A stretch of DNA of 64,000 bases from Tolypeutes matacus (lineage: Eukaryota > Chordata > Mammalia > Cingulata > Chlamyphoridae): positions 3,478,959 through 3,542,958 of the forward strand of contig JAKSZT010054570.1 of the NCBI GenBank assembly GCA_026826555.1, written 5' to 3'. A program made the position numbers and the translations under genes. Shown in pieces: positions 52,291 to 64,000 of the stretch. How positions within the stretch are numbered: position 1 is the first letter of the stretch; each line of letters begins with the position of its first letter. The notes beneath the pieces were generated by a model that was given only the letters and a program-made list of their open reading frames with translations, made no database searches and was not told the DNA's origin.

Positions 52291-54164
52291 CATGGAAAAC
52301 TGCTACAGGAGGCCAAGCAATCCATTTGAAAACTCTCTTTTAAAAGCAAATTGTTTACCTGGTAAGTCATGTTAAATTATTCAAGGGATAAACTAAACAT
52401 TCTTTGCTGCTTTTTCTATTTGTATAATAATAAAACATTTTAATATTTTCTCAGATGAACATTATTTCTTGGCTTATGACTTTGTTATTAAAGATATTAA
52501 AAATGAAAACTTTGATTTCCTTGTCTTCATTATTTTTCATCCTAAATTAATTTTTGGTGTAACTCGAAGGATATCTAGTACATTCATTCCGGTCCCTGGC
52601 CTATGGATCATATCCAGAATCATTTATCTATTATTTTATCTGGCACCTACTTACTTCATATTTAAATGCACTTTTGTTTTAGTTTTTAGGAGATTTTTAT
52701 TTGTATTATACATTTATTTATCATCCTGTCCTTTATTTACTAATGTATATTTGTATTTATTTAAATTCAAAAGAAAATCTTTTAATGATTATATATTTAC
52801 AATTTTTCAAAGATGCCAAACTCTTTAAACTGAATCTACGTTGAGTGATCCAATAATAAACATTTGAATCTTGGCAGAAGAAATAGTTTGGTCTGCAATT
52901 TTCTTCAGCAAAGGTTTACAGTGAGATAACTGGCAATGGAAGCAGCTTTTTAAAATCTATTAAAACTATGAAGAGACATCCATGAATAATTTTAAGAAGT
53001 CTTTATTTTATGTACTTATATCAGGGTTATGTGACTGTATTTAAATAGGTTGCTTGGTGACAAGTCAGCCTTAATCCATTTTTGTTATTTATGGGATAAT
53101 GTAGTCTGACTCACCTTTATTTTCATTTGTATAAATCTGCTTTGATTTCTGCCATATCAGATAGGGGCAAAGAAGAGAATAGTTTCCCATTTTTTTTCTA
53201 AATGAGAGTCGACCTTGGAAAGTTGTAATATGTAACTTGTATTAGTCATGGTAGCAGTCAGCCTCGGGATTTTGATTACATAAAATTATTAGGGACTGAA
53301 TGCTTAATAATGAAAAGCCTTCCTTAGACACTATGACTCATATAATACAATTTATTATGTTTTCTCCAGCCTCTTGATGGTGTATATTTTCTCTTCCTTC
53401 TGTTGTACTCAATATACTTTGGAAACTTTATGCACCTTTGGAAACTCATGCAAATGAGATGTTTATGTGCCTTCCTGAGCAAGGGGCACGTTCATGTCAT
53501 GGACAAGTCATTAGATGTTTACTGAACATCCCACATCACCTGAGCAAGAGCCTTCTGCATCTTGTTTGTACTTCTATGACTTGGTCTTAAGAAACCTCCA
53601 CTTAATCACATCTTTTTCATTATTTTCCAGGCATTTATTCTTCCTGAGTCCCTGAAACTCACTGTAGCTTAAGCAGTTACTACCACCTGCTGGCTATTTA
53701 AATAAATCTCAACCTTCTGACTAAAATTAAAATTCCAAACTGCAGACACCAAGTCTTATTTGTATTTGTGTATCCCACAATGTTTTGGATAGTGAGTGCT
53801 CAATAAGTATTTGAAGCTTTAATTCATCCAACACCTAATGTCTTCAATATCAGGCCCAGCTGGGGAAAAGATGATAAAGGCATAATCCTAGCATGGATGA
53901 ACAAGTCTAGTGGAAGACGCAGGCAAGTAAAGGCATAGTTACAACGGAGGTGTTAGGAGCTATGCCAGAGATTCACAAAGTGTGTCCTGGGAGCAGAGAG
54001 GATAGGCAACTAAACCAATTGGTGATAAGGGTGGAAAAGCCTCAGGGAGAGCTTTCGTGAAGAGGTGGCACCTGAGGTGAGTTTTGGGGCATAAGTAGGA
54101 ATTGCCTAGGTGAAGAAAGGAAGAGAATCATAACCAAGTGCATCAAGGTGAAGGAAAACACAGT
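52291..54164. other. NEFM upstream region, no gene seen
   Basis: AT-rich unique-looking DNA. A perfect octamer ATGCAAAT lies at 53448-53455, and a possible L2 tail at about 53730-53830. The 119-codon frame at 52469-52828 is AT-driven and unsupported. Confidence 0.5.
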
Positions 54165-54169
54165 GTGTT

Positions 54170-54566
54170 TGTGGTGAATTGAATTGTGTCTCTCACAACG
54201 ACATGTTCAAATCCTCGTTCCTGTGGGTGTGAACCCATTTGTAAATAGGATCTTTGAAGATGTTTTTAGTTAAGGTGAGACCAGACTGAATGAGGGTGGG
54301 CATAATCCAGTGTGGCTGAATTCCTTATAAGCAGAGGAAATAATAGGCATGGAGGTAGAAACCAGAGAAGGAACACAAGGATACAGATCTCCACTTGACA
54401 GAGGAGTACCAGAAAACTATCACCACAAGGCTACAGACTTTGGAGATGGTTTTGCCGACACCTTGATTTTGGACTTCCAGCTTCCCGAACCGTGAGGCAA
54501 TAAATTTCTGTTGTTTAAGCCAACCAGTCAGTAGTATTTGTCATAGCAGCCTGGCAAACTAAGGCA
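54170..54566 (+). mobile_element. MaLR/MLT1-type solo LTR
   Basis: Starts tgtggtgaattgaattgtg and ends ggcaaactaaggca. It has the MLT1-like acaccttgattttggacttcc and caataaatttctgttg blocks. Exact 5-bp duplication gtgtt at 54165-54169 and 54567-54571. Confidence 0.8.
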
Positions 54567-54593
54567 GTGTTCAAAGAACTGCAAACAACTAGA

Positions 54594-54768
54594 ATAAGGG
54601 GCGCATGTTGCCCCGGCTGCAGAGGGGAAGCACATAGCCCAAGATAAAGAGAGGGGAGCCTGTAGCACAGGCTGGAGAAGGACATGCAGTCCAGGCTGGA
54701 GAGAGGGGAGCTTGCAGTCCAAGTTGGTAAGAGGGGCATGCAGGCCAGGCTGGAGGAGGCAGCAGGAA
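54594..54768. repeat. Degenerate minisatellite, 24-28 bp period
   Basis: Several imperfect units of the form gaggggagc-tgcagtccaggctggaga follow each other. Unit lengths vary between about 24 and 28 bp. Confidence 0.7.
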
Positions 54769-55094
54769 AAAGACAATGGAGGACCTCTTGTGTCAAGACA
54801 GGGCATTTGTGTTCCTCTCATAGCTGATAAGAGGTAGTTGAAGCATGTAAGTAGTTTGTGACTTGGCCAGAATGGCATTTTAGAAAGATCACTTTGGTAG
54901 AAGGGAATAAAGTAGAGGGAGGGAATGGAGGGTGAAAGAAACTGGAAGCAGGGAAGTAAGTTTGGAGGCTACTGCAATGGCATGGGTAAGATTTGAGGGA
55001 GTATAAATGAAGAAAGGTAGGTGGGGAGAGGAAGAGGCTGCAATAGAATGGACAGAAATAGGGAGAATATGGGAGTGGTGATGTAATCCTTTGT

Positions 55095-55720
55095 ATTGGT
55101 TTTCTGTGGCTTCTGTAACAAATTACCACAAACCTTGTGGTTTAAAACCATACAAATTTATTGCCTTACAGTTCTGGACGTCAAAAGTCCAAAACCAGTC
55201 TCAGTGGGCTTAAATCAAGGTGTTGACAGGTCTGCGCTCCTCCTGGAGGCTCTGGGTGAGAATCCACCTCCTTGTTTTTGCCAGCTTTAGAGGCTGCCTG
55301 CATTCCTTGTTTTTTTGGCTTCTTCTTCCATCTTCAAAGCCAGTAGCATAGCATCTTTTCTTCTCTATGACCTCTGCTTTCATCTTCACTTTCCTTTTCT
55401 GTTTTGACCAAATTTTTTTTTTTTAGGACCTACTGGGGCTCGGACCTGGGACCTCGTACATGGGAAGCAGGTGCTCAACCACTTGAACTATATCTGCTCC
55501 CCTTGACCATCTTTTTTTTTTTTTTTTTTTTCTTATAAGACCCTTGTGATTACATTGGGCCCACCCAGGTAATCTGGAATAACCTTCCCTTTTTTAGGAT
55601 CTTTAACTTTAATCTCATCTACAAAGTGTTTTTGTCATGTAAGGGGATATATTTACAGGTTCTGAGGATTAAGGCATAGGTATGTTTAGGGGGCCACTTT
55701 TTAGCCTACCATATCCTCCA
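55095..55720 (-). mobile_element. MLT1 LTR, minus strand, with SINE insertion
   Basis: The plus strand begins tattggttttctgtggc and continues acaaattaccacaaac and tacagttctggacgtc, the reverse complement of an MLT1 3' end. The body resumes after the SINE at 55411-55502. Confidence 0.65.
55411..55502 (-). repeat. tRNA-derived SINE inside MLT1
   Basis: T-run, aggacctactggggctcgga and gctcaaccacttgaactat. The 7-bp duplication ttgacca lies at 55404-55410 and 55503-55509. Confidence 0.75.
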
Positions 55721-58554
55721 AGATATAAAGTTCAGGAGGAAAACCCAGCTTAGGGGTTGGGGGAATCTGGACACTGGAGTTTGTACATACTGAATCTGGG
55801 GTGCCTGTGAAGCAACAAGTGAAGAACCTTCCAGCTGAAGCGTCAACTGGACTAGTAGAGAAGGCCCTTCTCTCTACACTCAAAGAAAAAATAGCCTATT
55901 CCACACAATCAAACATTTAATTTTCTTCCATGTTTTTCAATAATTACTTTACTCAAGTTGGTCTTATTTTCCTAGCCAGACTGCCAGTTCCTTGATGGCA
56001 GTGTCTTATGAACTTGTGTATGCTAACCATGTTAAGCCCTTATTTTCCTTATTTTTAAACAGGAATAATCATGGTGCCTGCTTCATAGTGTGCTTTTGAG
56101 CATTAAAGGAAATAGTGTCTGTAAACTGCTTGGTGCTGTGTCTGAGTCTTTGATGGCACTCAGAAAATGTTAATCGTTATTACTCTTATGATACCTCATC
56201 TCCATAGAGCTTGGCAAGGGTGAAACACGTGGGAGGTGCTACCCGTGTACTAGGAAAGGACAAGAGGCGTATATGACGCAGCCCTTTCACAAACAGTTTA
56301 AAGACTTGTGAGAGAGACAAGAATTTTCCCAGGATAAAAGAGAAGACCTAAACAAATTGATGTCCTTTAGCTCACCCGGTTTGGCCTTCAGCCAAAAAGT
56401 TTGAACTAAAATGATTATAAACATTTTCAACCAGGATGTTGAGGGTAGCGGGCAGGATGTGTGATTTCAGGCAAATAGTTTCATTTCAAATGTACAGAAA
56501 CATATTTTCCAAAATGATTGGCTCTGTGACTGTATTGAGCACGACATCCTCTCTCTGTTATTAACACTTTGCCTCTGTGTACAGGGTATATGAGGCTCAC
56601 TGTGCTCTCTGCTTGATTTTTCTGCAAGCCTACACTTCTTTAATAAAAAGGGGGGGAACCTTTACTATGAAGAAGCCAAAAGGTGCACAGCAGAGACAAG
56701 ATATATTCACATGTGCAATGGAAAACAATAGGAGCCAACATAATCCCTCAGATAATCACTCAGGCATGTGGCGCCAACTGCGGTGCTGAAATAACCTAAA
56801 CAAGAGAGAGGAGACAGCAAAGTCTTCACGAGGAGATTGAAATTGGGCTGGGATCCAGCGGGCAGAATTAGGATAACACTTGAGTAACAGATGAAACCTT
56901 CGGGAAGAATGGAATGCCACATAATCAGGATTTGAAAGCCTCATGCCCTCTGGCCCACCCAACTCATTAAAATCTCATTTTCAGAACCCTGATGTGGTGG
57001 CGAGTGCCTTGCTTTGGTATGAGATAGATGCATTTCCAATCCCATCTCTGCTGTTAAGGATCTCTTTTAACTGGAGTAAATTGGGAAAGTTCTCTGAAGC
57101 TCCATTTTCTTAGGATTATTGAGATAATAAAACAAGGTCACACGTGCTCAAATAATATTTATTTACTTTCACCTTACGAGTCCATTCATAGCCATTTCTG
57201 TATCAGAGGTTGTTATTTATCCACAAAACCCTTTCTCTTCTTCTTCTATAGTAATGGAGTTGTAGCTGGGTCTATGGCTACATAGCTACAGACTACATTT
57301 ACCAGTTACTCTGGTAGCTGCTTGGTCTGTGCAACGTTGTTCCCATCCGTGGAATATAAGCAGAAGTGATGTATCACCCTGAGACCTGGGCTTTAAAAGA
57401 GCTTGTGTGCTTTATCCTCTTATTGTGAGTTGGAACACGAATTTGCCTGAAAAGTAGCTCTGACCATGAAGATGAGGACAGTGCCTTGGATATGGCAAAG
57501 AAACAAGTTGGAAGGATCCTAGAACTCTGAAATAAGTACAGGGAACAGAGCAGGGCACCTACCTTCCCAGGATCTGTACAGAAGGGAGAAATAAGCTTCT
57601 TTGTTCTTTTAGCCACTATAATATTGAGTCTGTTACAGCAGCTTAACCTTTTCACCTAATATAGTCTCCCTATATCCTTCAAAGGAAGTAATCTTGTTTA
57701 GGCGTAGCAGATATTTGCCATTTGACAGATGAACAAACTAAAGCCAAGGGAGGCCAAGGTCACCTGACCTGTCCATGCTATCCTGTCACTGATTCCCAGA
57801 GCCTTGCTCTTTCCATTCAACAATTTTATCACTGCTTATTTCTGAGCTTGTGAACAGAAGAACTGCTTAGGGGATTCAGGTGTTGATGAACATTTGACAG
57901 GGTTGAATTTTACATCTCAAATATAGAATCATGAAACTATTTAGATTTTAAATTAAGCTGCACGTTGCGAGTGTTTTTCATAATAATTGCTATTACACAT
58001 TTGTTGCCACTGTAAAATTTCAAGGAGCACTGGAAGATATAAAGGCAATACAGAATTCTGGAATCCAGGGCAGCAGTGTTTGGCACTGGGGGTAATTTAC
58101 ACCCATAATGTAATTAAATAGGAGGCAATTTGCATTCAAATTTGCACATTATATTTTTTTCTGATTATAAAAATAAAAATAAGCTCTGGCAAGCATAAGA
58201 GGTTTTTGAGTGTTCTGACAATTAGTATTTTAGACAAATGACATTGGGAACGAGGACTTTTTCATCCTTTTCTGCAGCCTTAGCTGTTTGCCAAGAAGAT
58301 AATAAGTTGTCTGTCAGATATTTTAATACGAAACATGCTGTGAAAAATAACTGTTTTCATCCCCACATTATTTTTGCTCGGATGTATTTATAAGTTTCCT
58401 CTGATTCTCACCTATTGCTAGGATCGACCTATAAATAAAATATTTGAAAGGCATAAACTTAAACATTGGAAATGGATAAGAATCCAAATGTTGTATTAGC
58501 ACAGAAATTAAAATCTAAGGGCTATTGAAAAAAATTCATGGATTATGCAGAGCA
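55721..58554. other. Intergenic DNA, no gene seen
   Basis: Unique-looking sequence with faint MIR/L2 remnants (for example near 55975-56040 and 57705-57790). The block 57900-58340 is AT-rich with homeodomain- and POU-type words, discussed as a finding. Confidence 0.45.
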
Positions 58555-58755
58555 GCTGTGTTGTGGTAAAAAGACTTGGGATGTGATCCCTTTCCTTCCT
58601 GAAAGAACTCAGTCGGGTTGTTTAAGCTCTCTATGGTTTAAACTCTCTGAATCTTAGTCTCCTGTTTAAAAATATCGGTCTGGCTTCATCTCACTTGGTT
58701 GATGTGAATACTAAGTACATTGTGTACAGCACATAATAGGTGTTCAGTTAATTTC
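58555..58755 (+). repeat. MIR
   Basis: ttgggatgtgatccc, ttaaactctctgaatcttagtc, gatgtgaatactaagtac and cacataataggtgttcag are in MIR order. Confidence 0.6.
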
Positions 58756-59556
58756 TTGAGGCCTGAATATGGAGAAAGGACAAAGCTAATGGTCTAAGCC
58801 GGCTCTATGAGAAGGTACTAATATTATCTCTATCATATTACAGATGAGGAAACTGATAAATGAAAGGAACTGGTTGAGTCTGGAGGTGGGGTTTGCAATC
58901 ACAGTGCCAGGCTCTCTAGTTTTTGTGCCTAAGCACCAGGTTATATGGCCTTGGTTATACAAAGAGGCTTCTTCTCCACTATTTATATAGTTGGGATTTC
59001 TGTTTGGGGCTTTTCCAGATACACCGTTGTTGGCACTGATATTAAAGATTTGATCTGTATTCAAGGCTGAAGGCAGATTTACAAAGTTACATGTCATGAT
59101 CATTGTAAAACTTCAAAGTGGTAACAAGAGAAGGAAAAGAAAACAAATTGGAGTAGCCTGCCCTCTATGATCCATTACATGTGTTACCCCTAGGCTGACA
59201 ACTTTCTCTTTCTCCTTATGTCTGTATGCCAGAAACTTTTTAGGGGGAAATATATTCACATAGTCAGCCATTTGGGATGCAGTTTACGCATATAATCAAT
59301 GGCCAATTAATGTTTGGTGGACAGGATGGTCAGCTGGAAAGAGAGGAGAGGAAGAAATAAGACAAGATTTTTTTCCATTGATCTCTTCCAATCAATATGT
59401 AAAAAACAATTGATTTGACCTTTTGTGTTCCAAAGGAAAACCCTTACCTTGAGGTGGTGTATATACCACATGCTGGGCGCTATAGGTGTTAACGAATTTC
59501 ATTGATTGCTCTCTTGATTTTTTCTTGCTGCTGAGCTTCAGTTAAAATTATACACT

Positions 59557-59774
59557 GGGGAAGCAGATGTGGCTCAAGCAGTTGAGTGCCTGCTTCTCAC
59601 ATGGGGGGTCCTGGGTTCGGTTCCTGCTGCCTCCTGAAAAAACAAAAACAAACAACAAGCAAAACAAAAGAAAAAGCCAACTTAGGGAAACCGATGTGGC
59701 TCAGTGGTTGAGTGCCGGCTCCCCACATACGAAGTCCTGGGTTCAGTCCCTGCCCCAGTACCTCAAAAAAATAT
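59557..59774 (+). repeat. Dimeric tRNA SINE
   Basis: Two tRNA units (59561-59634 and 59690-59765), each with a B-box-like gggttcggttcc or gggttcagtccc, joined by a CA/A-rich linker. One duplication, atacact at 59550-59556 and 59775-59781, encloses both. Confidence 0.78.
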
Positions 59775-59841
59775 ATACACTGTATCTACTTTAAAGAAAT
59801 TTGCATATTAAGAGAAAGAGGAAGAAAGCCCTTTGGTGACT

Positions 59842-60247
59842 TTTTTTTTTTTGAGGTACCGGGACCGAGGATTGAACCCAGGACCTCGTATGCAGGAGGC
59901 TGATGCGCAACCACTGAGCCACATCGGCTCCCCCGAGTTGGCTCTCCCTTGTCTGTTTGCTTGTTGTTTTTGTGCTCAGTGTGCATTGTTTTTGCTTGGT
60001 GTCTGTTTTCTTTAGGAGGCACCAGGAACCGAACCTGGGACCTTTCATGTGGGAGGGGGGCACTCAACTGCTTGAGCCACATCCGGTCCCTGCTCATTTC
60101 TTTTTGCTCATTGTCTGCTCTTTGTCTTTGCTTGTTGTCTGCTTATTGCCTGCTCATTGTTTATTTTCTTTAGGAGGCACTGGGAAACGAACCCGGGACC
60201 TCCCATGTGGGAGGCGGGCACTCCACTGCTTGAATCATATCTGCTCC
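59842..60247 (-). repeat. Trimeric tRNA SINE
   Basis: Three tRNA units (about 59853-59935, 60014-60092 and 60172-60247) with T/G-rich linkers. A single 13-bp duplication, ccctttggtgact at 59829-59841 and 60248-60260, encloses all three, so they inserted together. Confidence 0.85.
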
Positions 60248-60260
60248 CCCTTTGGTGACT

Positions 60261-61021
60261 CTTGATGGTGTTTGTTGGGGATATTTGTGGGGACTCCAAA
60301 CCTCTGCTTTTAGATAAAGTCTAAGAAGGGAGACCTTTCAGCTAGTGGTTTTCTTCAAGGAATCTGCCCCTCCCCTGGGTGGCAAGGACAATTGTGATGG
60401 ACCAAAATCACGCATTGCTTCAGAAATCAAAAAGTGCCACATATCTTGTTTGATTCCTTCTTGGCTCATAACTCAGTTATTTTAGAAAAACGTGGGTGGG
60501 TTCTTGTTAGACAGGTAGTAAAAATAGCATCTGTGTCACATGTGACTTTTTTAATTAAGCATTTACATCACATTTTATATTTCAAAGTAATTTGGAAGCA
60601 CTCAGATTCATTGTCAGTAATAATGCTTTTGTGAGCCATACTTTTGACAGTATTTTACCTTTACCTTGGGACAGCGAGGCAAAGAGTGATTGAATAGTCT
60701 TTTAAAGGGTTAGTAAAGCAGAGATTGGAATCCATTCCTAGGTCCTTCTTTTTGTTAGCCCCTGATTTTAGTGCTCCCATTGATGGAATAAAATGGTAGA
60801 GTCTAAGTATTGAAAAGTTATTTGAGAGATTCATTGAATCTAGGTATAATTGTAACAAAACGTATCTAGGTCGATGGATGTTTATTTGCATTCAAAATCC
60901 TATAAAGAGGAAAGTCCAATTTGAGTTAAAAGAAAGTATTTTCTTACATGGGGAAATAAAAGGCTCCTAAAATGCCAGAGTGTCTCTTTGGTTGTTTCTA
61001 GATACTTTATTAAAAATCACT
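60261..61021. other. Intergenic DNA, no gene seen
   Basis: Unique-looking AT-rich sequence without a credible coding frame or recognised repeat. Confidence 0.5.
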
Positions 61022-61024
61022 ATT

Positions 61025-61450
61025 ATGGATTGAATTGTGTTACCCCAAAAGATATGTTCAAGTCCAAATCCCTGGTACGTATGAATCTGACCTTAGTTGG
61101 AAATAGGGCCTTTGCAGATGTGTTCAAGATGAGGCCATACTGAGTTAGGGTGGGCCCTGATATGGCCGCTGCCCTTATATGAAGAGGAGGAGAGACACAC
61201 AGAGAAGAAGACCTTGTGAAGATGGACACAGAGATTGGAGTGATTCACCGACAGACCAAGGAGCGTCAAGGATTGCCAGCAACCATCAGAAGCTAGAAGA
61301 GGCATGGAAGGATCCCCCTCGTACAGGTTGCAGACGGACCACGGCCCTGTTGACATCTTGATTTTGGACTTCTGTCTTCCAGGACTGTGGGACAATAAAT
61401 TTTTGTTATTTTAAGCCACCTACTTGTAACACTTTTTTGTAGGATCCCTA
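61025..61450 (+). mobile_element. MLT1 LTR
   Basis: Words in MLT1 order: tggattgaattgtgttacccc, ggaaatagggcctttgcag, agggtgggccctgat, ggattgccagcaacc, aataaatttttgttattttaag. Non-coding and diverged. Confidence 0.85.
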
Positions 61451-62210
61451 GGAAATGCAGAAAAATCGTGCCCAGAATTACTGATACTTGTCTCCCTGGA
61501 ATGTAATGAAAGGGCCAGAAACACCATGAGCTATTTATCCCACTATTTCCCATCCAGTTCATAAGATACTTATTTCTTTTAGTGTACTGTTTCCCTGGTT
61601 TTACTCTTGATAATTGTTCACCATCGTCTGGGATAACCTATAGTTCTCACAATAAAAAATTTCCTCAATTCTTCCAGTGCCCTAGACCCTTTATTTTCCT
61701 GGTGCCAATTACCTTATGAAAATAAAGAAAAATCATCTTTTCAATCCATGGTTCTTTGTAATTTGAACCACATCAAATTATTTTCATCAATTTTATCTTG
61801 ATAAGCTACTTCACAAAGATGGGTTCCTTCATTTGTTCATTCGTTCATTCAGCTAGTCAGTTATCATTTAAGGGTGACCTGTGATGATTAAATTGCAGAA
61901 ATAGGCACTGTGAAATTTTCCCAAAGTTCTTTGGGCATAGAGCTAGAAATATGCCCAGCATAGAGCTGAATATTGTCATTCAAGTTTCTAATTATGAATG
62001 ATGGCTTGTCACAGAACGTAAAAGCAACTAAGTATAGGACCCTCCCACAGCTCAAAGCAACTGTTACCCCATTTTCACTTACAATATGCCTTCGTTGGAA
62101 AGGCAGGAACACATAAGACCAGGTCTCTATTCTGGAGAAACTGGTGGAGACGGCCATTGTTACAGTATGAAGAGGAGTACTCTGCAGCTAGGAGCAGTCA
62201 CACGAGGGCC
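61451..62210. other. Intergenic DNA, no gene seen
   Basis: Unique-looking sequence with a ttcattcgttcattc run near 61835. No gene supported. Confidence 0.5.
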
Positions 62211-62214
62211 AATT

Positions 62215-62380
62215 GTGTGCCAGGCACTTTATGGACATTAGTGTTGTCTAAATGACACTATTAGCTCAATATTGTTATTCTCATTTTATAGATTAGAAAA
62301 CTGATGGTCTAAGAAGCGTGTTACAGCTAGTAAACCAAATTGCTGGAATTTGAACTCATGCTCTTTCCAGCACACACAGT
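62215..62380 (-). repeat. MIR
   Basis: gtgccaggcactttatggac, ttattctcattttatagatt and ggaatttgaactcatgctc are reverse MIR words. Confidence 0.7.
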
Positions 62381-64000
62381 GGTTTTTCAGGCTGATTCCT
62401 CAGGTCGGACCAACCTGGGTAGCACTGTAGAGTTAGGAGGGCAGAAGTAGAAGAGAGTTATATTATCCTGGTGAGCTCTTATATGGCTGGAGCCTCAGTG
62501 CCCCTCTAAGATCCAATGGTGTGTGTGTTGGGAAGAAATGCATGGGAATTTTATCTGGCTTATGAATGTCTACTTTTCTTTCTTTTCTTGGAGAATGTAC
62601 ACTTCTCTCCAGAGAGGTCATCTTTCCTTTTTACTTCTACAGGCCTGATGCTGAGGCAAGTGGGGAGAAATAACCCACACCTGCTAAGGGGATATGCTCA
62701 AGCCTAAGTCGGCCACAAACCACAGTGCCTTGTATCCTCAGTTTTGTTGTGGAAATCTAGAGGTACAGCCTTTTGTATGTTGCTTCTCTTGTTTTCCACT
62801 TGCTAAAAGTTACTGAACTGAGAGACTATGTGTGAACTCTCATAGTAAGATAGGCCCAACATTATGCTTTGGGCCACAAATACTGCAAGACTTGTGCACC
62901 TCCACTTCTCCTTTTCTAGGTGATCCAGTGGGTAGGAAGTTAAGGGAAAAGAAGGAGGGCACCAAAGTAGGTGAAATACATCTCTACAGCTGGAGAGATC
63001 TGTGTTTACAGAGGATGCTTAGTGACTCATGTTCTGGAATCCACTTTACTAGTTCAAAACCTACTTTTATTGGATTAAGTTTGAGAATTAAAGATGCTAA
63101 GTTGGAAAAGAATTTTTATACCTTTGTAGATAAATGGGCTGTCAGTATTTAATCTTGACATTTAACTGCTTAGGGTCCCTTAGGGATGATCTGTTGGCCA
63201 GTAACCCTCTAATTGAAACCAAACCCTCTATCTGCTCCCACCAAGGCCCCCCTTTTCTCTTAGCGTTGCATCATTTTCCCAATCAAACTTGCTTGAAATC
63301 TTAAGGTCATATCCGATGCTTCCCTTCCTTTTGTCCCCTAATACCAAGTCTGTGGTCTAGTCTCGTCTTAACCTAGGTAAGATTTCTTTCTAGGCCTTAC
63401 TGAAGACGCATCTGTTAGACAATAAAATCTTCCTCCACATCAAAGCAGATTTGGGGCTGAGAAGCCACCCAGCACACCATGTGTCAGGCAAGCCATCCCA
63501 CAGCATCTCTGGTGTCCTTGTGCAAAAGAAAGCCTAAATTGCCAACTTCTTGACATTCTTCTACATCAGCTGCCTTTGCTGTTTATTTGAAAACAATTTC
63601 TTCTTCATGTTAGCAGGGACTGTAACATGTACGTCTCTGATCTCTCTAGAATGCTGGCTATCAGATATAAAAATATTCTACTGCAAGAAAGCTGTGGTTA
63701 ACTTTGTCTTACCGATTCCCCAAATTGTAGGTTCCTGTGACTGGGAAGAAATAGGTTCAAGTTCATCTGATGATCTCAGTTTATAAATGAAAAAATGGTA
63801 AAGTTAGATGACTTGTTTGAGGTTAATCACCCCAGAAAGCAGTTGATTTAGGAATCCAAATACCTGTCTCCTAATTCTAAGGATGGGATTTTCTTTATTT
63901 TACACACTAGATTTGTCTGTCTTCTAAGGTGCACTATTAGGGAGCTATGTGTACTATGTGGCTGGAGATTAACCGTGTATATGTGGTAGGTAAAAGACAG
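62381..64000. other. Intergenic DNA to the window end, no gene seen
   Basis: Probable L2 remnant at about 63180-63440 and a weak reverse MIR remnant at about 63740-63880. The 106-codon frame at 62832-63152 has no recognisable family. Confidence 0.45.

Overview
This is a mammalian nuclear genome window, most likely from an armadillo (Dasypus type, Xenarthra). The host call rests on many tRNA-derived SINEs of the armadillo DAS-SINE type, several with intact Pol III boxes and perfect target-site duplications (TSDs). Species assignment is inference from repeat type. The two genes are too conserved to decide it.

The window holds two complete protein-coding genes, the neurofilament pair. NEFL (light subunit) lies on the + strand, coding 9215-12910 in four exons, 545 codons plus stop. 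NEFM (medium subunit) lies on the - strand, coding 46295 down to 41588 in three exons, 853 codons plus stop. They converge tail to tail across about 28 kb, the same arrangement as at human 8p21. Both have a GC-rich first exon, a TATA box close to the start codon, and introns 1 and 2 at identical places in the rod domain. NEFL has one extra intron in its tail. The products are type IV intermediate filament proteins that co-assemble in axons: NEFL is the core subunit, and NEFM adds a long acidic phosphorylatable side arm.

Region by region: 0-9 kb is NEFL upstream DNA with a terminal SINE and old MIR/L1 pieces. 9.0-14.7 kb is NEFL with proximal and distal poly(A) signals. 14.8-17.2 kb is an old L2 broken by an L1MB-like piece and by two L1 3' ends, one inside the other. 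17.3-23 kb holds SINEs, MIRs and an L1 5'-region fragment disrupted by nested solo LTRs. These carry a 400-base run of N. 23-41 kb is intergenic with SINEs, a second broken L2, two hAT-like MITEs and L1 tails. 41.1-46.4 kb is NEFM, with a young SINE in intron 1. 46.5-64 kb is NEFM upstream DNA with MaLR-type LTRs, a trimeric SINE and MIRs.

I found no operon, CRISPR, prokaryotic or otherwise undescribed gene system. The most informative observations are the repeat nesting resolved by exact TSDs, composite SINEs (one with a 50-bp internal minisatellite, one a trimer), and a NEFM tail with only three KSP phosphorylation motifs.
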